This document shows, piece by piece, positions 6,796-9,424 of a stretch of DNA of 9,424 bases. Source of the stretch: an uncultured Flammeovirgaceae bacterium (GTDB taxonomy: Bacteria > Bacteroidota > Bacteroidia > Cytophagales > Cyclobacteriaceae). Location: the NCBI GenBank assembly GCA_937138955.1, contig CAKZPJ010000492.1, positions 1 through 9,424 of the forward strand. The letters are read 5' to 3'. The first letter of the stretch is position 1; the number at the start of each line of letters is the position of its first letter. The notes under the pieces were generated by a model, which worked only from the letters and a program-made list of their open reading frames with translations, was not told the DNA's origin and did no database searches. The translations under genes were made by a program, and so were the position numbers.

Positions 6796-8262
6796 ATGCT
6801 AAGGTTCATCATTCAGTTTTTAATCAGTATTATCGGATGCCTTGCTGTTATTGTCCCTACGCAAGCCCAAGAAAAATACCGGGTTATTATCATGACCGAT
6901 ATGACCCACGACGATGGAAACTCATTAATTCGCTATCTGTACTACTCTCACTTGTTCGATACCGAGGCACTTATTATCACGAATCAACTGCCTGATTATT
7001 ACCACGATGATCCGGATCCGTGGAACAAAGGACAACAAATACTTACTGCTTATCAGCAGGAGTACACACAGTTGACAAAGCATCATACTGATTATCCGAC
7101 CCATCAACAGTTAGCCAACGTAACCAAGCCGGGTCGGGGTGCTTTACCGATAATTTGGCTGACGAACGAAAAGAAGTTTAGTGGGCCAATTGGTGATCAC
7201 CACATGGAAAGTGAATGGGGTGATATTCGTTTTACCGATTGGATCGGGGAGGGCAATAATCCGAATGGAGAACCTAAAGATTCAGAAGGCAGTGAATTTT
7301 TGCAGAAGGTGTTTGACAAAGACGATGACCGACCTATATATGTACAGATGTGGGGCGGACCCATCACCTTTGTGCAGGCTCTATATCGGTATCGACAGCG
7401 ACAAGGGGATGATAAGTTTCAGAAGTTACTTAGCAAGCTGCACATTTACGGTATTCTCCTGCAAGACATCACCTTCGATTACTTCATTGACTTAGACAAA
7501 GTGAAAGCATTGGACTGCACTAGGTTCGGGACTACCCAGTCAACTTACGATGGTTTGCGGTTTTCGCCTCGCTGGCTATTACACGATGGTGGGCATTTCT
7601 GGCAGTACTGCTGCCCTAGCAAGCCTAACGAAAAACCTGTTTTGCCCCAAGAAGTAAACGGTCACGGCTCAATGTCTGACATTTATGATAATGGGGGGGA
7701 GGGAGATACGCCATCTTTTCTGTATCTGATTAGTGCAACACTAGGATTAAACGATCCACTAAAACCCGATCAGGGAAGTTGGGGCGGGTTGTTTCAGCCA
7801 ATGGGGAGCGACTTTCCTGAAGGCTATTACCACACCTGTGGGGTGGAGGTAGAACAGCTCATGCGTTGGAAAGATGCAGTGAAGAATGACTTCATGAACC
7901 GCTTGGATTATTCAACTCATGAACCTGAGGAAGTTAATCATAATCCGGTTGCTGTAGTGAATGGTAATAGCAGTCGTGAGATTCTGAATATTTCGGCTAA
8001 ACCGGGTGAGGTCGTTGAGTTAGATGCCTCGGCTTCCTATGACCCCGATCAGCAAAATGTTTCATATTCTTGGTTTTATTATCCTGAAGCTAGTAGTTAT
8101 CCGCAAGAAATTTCTCTTGACCAGCCCAAACAAGCCCTACAACCTGTTCTGATTCCTGAGGATATTAGTAGTGGAGATATTCATCTTATTTTGAAAATAG
8201 AGGATCAAGGTCAACCCTCGCTAGTTAGTTATCGGCGGGTAATTCTTTCGGCTAAGAGATAA
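6796..8262 (+). CDS. Secreted DUF1593 (Sde182-like) nucleoside hydrolase-like protein
   Basis: The protein has 488 residues. The signal peptide covers about residues 1-25 (hydrophobic core, ending PTQAQ). The main domain, about 28-370, is the nucleoside hydrolase-like domain of the DUF1593/Sde182 family. It opens with IIMTDMTHDDGNSLIRYL, in which Asp35, Asp39 and Asp40 match the N-terminal acidic metal-binding cluster of nucleoside hydrolases. Later blocks include PIYVQMWGGPITFVQALY and GSWGGLFQPMGSD. From about 380 a C-terminal beta-sandwich starts with NHNPVAVVNG and continues LDASASYDPD, matching the Sde0182 C-terminal domain. A Saccharophagus relative was described as cellulose-binding; substrate and activity here are unknown. 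Ile-Ile-Gly-Cys15 resembles a lipobox, but the hydrophobic core continues past it, so signal peptidase I cleavage is preferred. It starts 12 nt after the DUF3291 gene and is probably co-transcribed. It is complete. Confidence 0.9.
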   Translation: MLRFIIQFLISIIGCLAVIVPTQAQEKYRVIIMTDMTHDDGNSLIRYLYYSHLFDTEALIITNQLPDYYHDDPDPWNKGQQILTAYQQEYTQLTKHHTDYPTHQQLANVTKPGRGALPIIWLTNEKKFSGPIGDHHMESEWGDIRFTDWIGEGNNPNGEPKDSEGSEFLQKVFDKDDDRPIYVQMWGGPITFVQALYRYRQRQGDDKFQKLLSKLHIYGILLQDITFDYFIDLDKVKALDCTRFGTTQSTYDGLRFSPRWLLHDGGHFWQYCCPSKPNEKPVLPQEVNGHGSMSDIYDNGGEGDTPSFLYLISATLGLNDPLKPDQGSWGGLFQPMGSDFPEGYYHTCGVEVEQLMRWKDAVKNDFMNRLDYSTHEPEEVNHNPVAVVNGNSSREILNISAKPGEVVELDASASYDPDQQNVSYSWFYYPEASSYPQEISLDQPKQALQPVLIPEDISSGDIHLILKIEDQGQPSLVSYRRVILSAKR

Positions 8263-8419
8263 GGCCAGTCATCTTATTTATTGAAGCTACAAAAAACTGT
8301 GAACTTGTGTAAAAATTTGAATCATTCAGTAAGGTTAGCTCTAAACTAATCACTAATATTACCTTGCATTAGAGCGATTTGTACTCGCTGTCAGAGTTTC
8401 ACTAAATATTGGTCTAATA
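8263..8419. other. Intergenic region before the large secreted protein gene
   Basis: This 157-nt A+T-rich gap has stops in the frame used downstream (TAA at 8354-8356), so the secreted protein cannot start much earlier. AGCGA (8373-8377) and TCGCT (8385-8389) form a weak 5-bp hairpin. I see no convincing terminator for the upstream gene and no promoter that I would place exactly. Confidence 0.3.
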
Positions 8420-9424
8420 GTGCTCAAACTTATTATATTTAGTATTATTCTGCTGAATAGCCAATTAGGTTGGGCACAGGTTTCACTCGTGATCTCTCCT
8501 GCTCGCACTAATGTAGAAAAAGGTGAAATATTTTCCGTTGAAGTACTGGCTCAAACCGGCAGCCAGTTAATAGACGGAGCTACTGTCTTTTTACTATTTG
8601 ATCCTCAGGCAGTTCAGGTACAGTCAGCTGATGCTAGCCCTCGCTTACCAGTTGAGCTGACACCTATTAGCGTTAATAATACTACTGGTTTAATACGCTA
8701 TGCTTACAGTACTTTTGGCAACTACCCTAGTGGGAATATACTACTCTTTACGGTAAAGTTTAAAGCTGTCACCGTCTCTTCATCCATTCTGCTTTTTACT
8801 AGTATTGGTGGTATCTCTACGGAGGTTACCTATCAAGAGGCAAACCTACTGAATGAAAATAGAGGGAGTAAAATAGTAGTGGGCAGTACAATTGACGATG
8901 GCGACGGAGATGGTATAGCAGATGATGTAGATAACTGTCCGAACACCGCTAATGCGGATCAGGGCGATCTGGATGGAGATGGCACGGGTGATGTTTGCGA
9001 TAATGATGCCGACAGTGATGGTCTTGATGCTAATGAGGACTGCGATGATCTGAATGATGAGCTAGGTGAAGTGGCTATTTGGTACACTGATGCGGATGGC
9101 GATGGGTTTGGTGACCCAAATATTCTAACCGAAGTCTGCGAACAGCCCGAAGGTTTTGTTGCTGATAACACTGACTGTGACGATCGTGAAGTAAGCATTA
9201 ACCCAGCGTCCGAAGAAATTCCTGATGATGGTATTGACAATAACTGTAACGGGCAAGTAGATGAGAACGCTTCGCTTTGCCAAGTGGGTTTTATACTACA
9301 AGAGTTTTGGTTTGACGTCGCTGGGGTAAGCACTGCGGATATACCACGAGCGGATATTCCCCAGGCGGTAGAAACCCTCACCCAGTTTGCTTCACCAGTT
9401 AACATTGGTGGTAACTACGGCTCC
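8420..9424 (+). CDS. Large secreted multidomain protein: cohesin-like, TSP3-type calcium repeats, MopE-type motif, PA14-like start; 3'-truncated
   Basis: The frame is open for 335 codons from GTG 8420 to the right edge with no stop. The GTG is the only plausible start after the in-frame TAA at 8354 and leads straight into a signal peptide (LKLIIFSIILL, ending LGWAQ, about residues 1-20). Residues about 21-150 resemble a cohesin-like beta-sandwich, with VEKGEIFSVEVLAQ, VFLLFDPQAVQV and GNILLFTVKFKAV. From about 159 there are Asp-rich thrombospondin type 3-like repeats (DDGDGDGIADDVDNCPN, DLDGDGTGDVCDNDADSDG). Residues about 207-282 carry paired MopE-type motifs (first DCDD at 207; later TDCDDREVSINP, then EIPDDGIDNNCNGQVDE). 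From about 289, GFILQEFWFDVAGVSTADIP and NIGGNYGS look like the start of a PA14 domain. The protein probably binds calcium and acts at the surface or outside the cell, perhaps in carbohydrate binding or adhesion. That role is inferred. It is downstream of the DUF1593 gene, with a separate promoter likely. Confidence 0.88.
   Translation, partial: MLKLIIFSIILLNSQLGWAQVSLVISPARTNVEKGEIFSVEVLAQTGSQLIDGATVFLLFDPQAVQVQSADASPRLPVELTPISVNNTTGLIRYAYSTFGNYPSGNILLFTVKFKAVTVSSSILLFTSIGGISTEVTYQEANLLNENRGSKIVVGSTIDDGDGDGIADDVDNCPNTANADQGDLDGDGTGDVCDNDADSDGLDANEDCDDLNDELGEVAIWYTDADGDGFGDPNILTEVCEQPEGFVADNTDCDDREVSINPASEEIPDDGIDNNCNGQVDENASLCQVGFILQEFWFDVAGVSTADIPRADIPQAVETLTQFASPVNIGGNYGS

Noticed and set aside
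6796..6843. Lipoprotein signal at Cys15 of the DUF1593 protein.
   Set aside because: The hydrophobic core continues beyond the cysteine and a normal signal peptidase I site (PTQAQ) follows, so the lipobox resemblance is probably chance.
8959..9405. A 148-codon open frame on the minus strand near the right edge.
   Set aside because: Its Ser/Pro-rich translation is the antisense shadow of Asp- and Gly-rich calcium repeats. The plus-strand frame has a signal peptide and recognisable domains and is the real gene.
1..9424. CRISPR arrays, tRNA or rRNA genes, and transposase genes.
   Set aside because: No regularly spaced direct repeats, cloverleaf-like sequence or transposase/recombinase motifs were seen on reading the window.

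Overview
The window looks like chromosomal DNA from a Bacteroidota bacterium, most likely of the Cytophagales type. The evidence is family-level: moderate G+C, a secreted S9 peptidase and a DUF1593 (Sde182-like) protein with '-AQ' signal peptide ends, small Bacteroidota-typical proteins, weak Shine-Dalgarno signals, and a large secreted protein with calcium-binding repeats. No species call can be made from sequence alone.

Layout: (1) 2-1357 (+) is the C-terminal three quarters of a gamma-glutamyltransferase, cut by the left edge. (2) 1358-1734 is gene-poor. It holds a small hairpin-rich repeat framed by a 9-bp inverted repeat, then a short gene broken in several frames whose pieces resemble a Bacteroidota antitoxin-like protein. 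(3) 1735-4569 (-) is a full-length secreted S9 prolyl oligopeptidase-family peptidase with its triad in place. (4) 4696-8262 (+) is a head-to-tail series: an AraC-type regulator that has lost its DNA-binding domain, a four-helix membrane protein broken by a frameshift, a DUF3817 membrane protein with an early in-frame TGA, an intact 69-aa protein, an intact DUF3291 protein and an intact secreted DUF1593 protein. The last five genes are spaced 3, -4, 23 and 12 nt apart and look like one transcription unit. (5) 8420-9424 (+) is a long open frame running off the right edge. It has a signal peptide, a cohesin-like beta-sandwich, thrombospondin type 3-like calcium repeats, a MopE-type metal-binding motif and the start of a PA14-like domain.

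The main result is a patch of gene decay. Three adjacent genes at 4696-6104 carry three kinds of lesion (internal deletion, frameshift, nonsense), and the antitoxin-like gene at 1547-1740 carries several frameshifts. The large genes between and beside them are intact, which argues against generally poor sequence. I found no convincing new defence, mobile or RNA-based system. The multidomain secreted protein at the right edge is the least characterised intact coding region.
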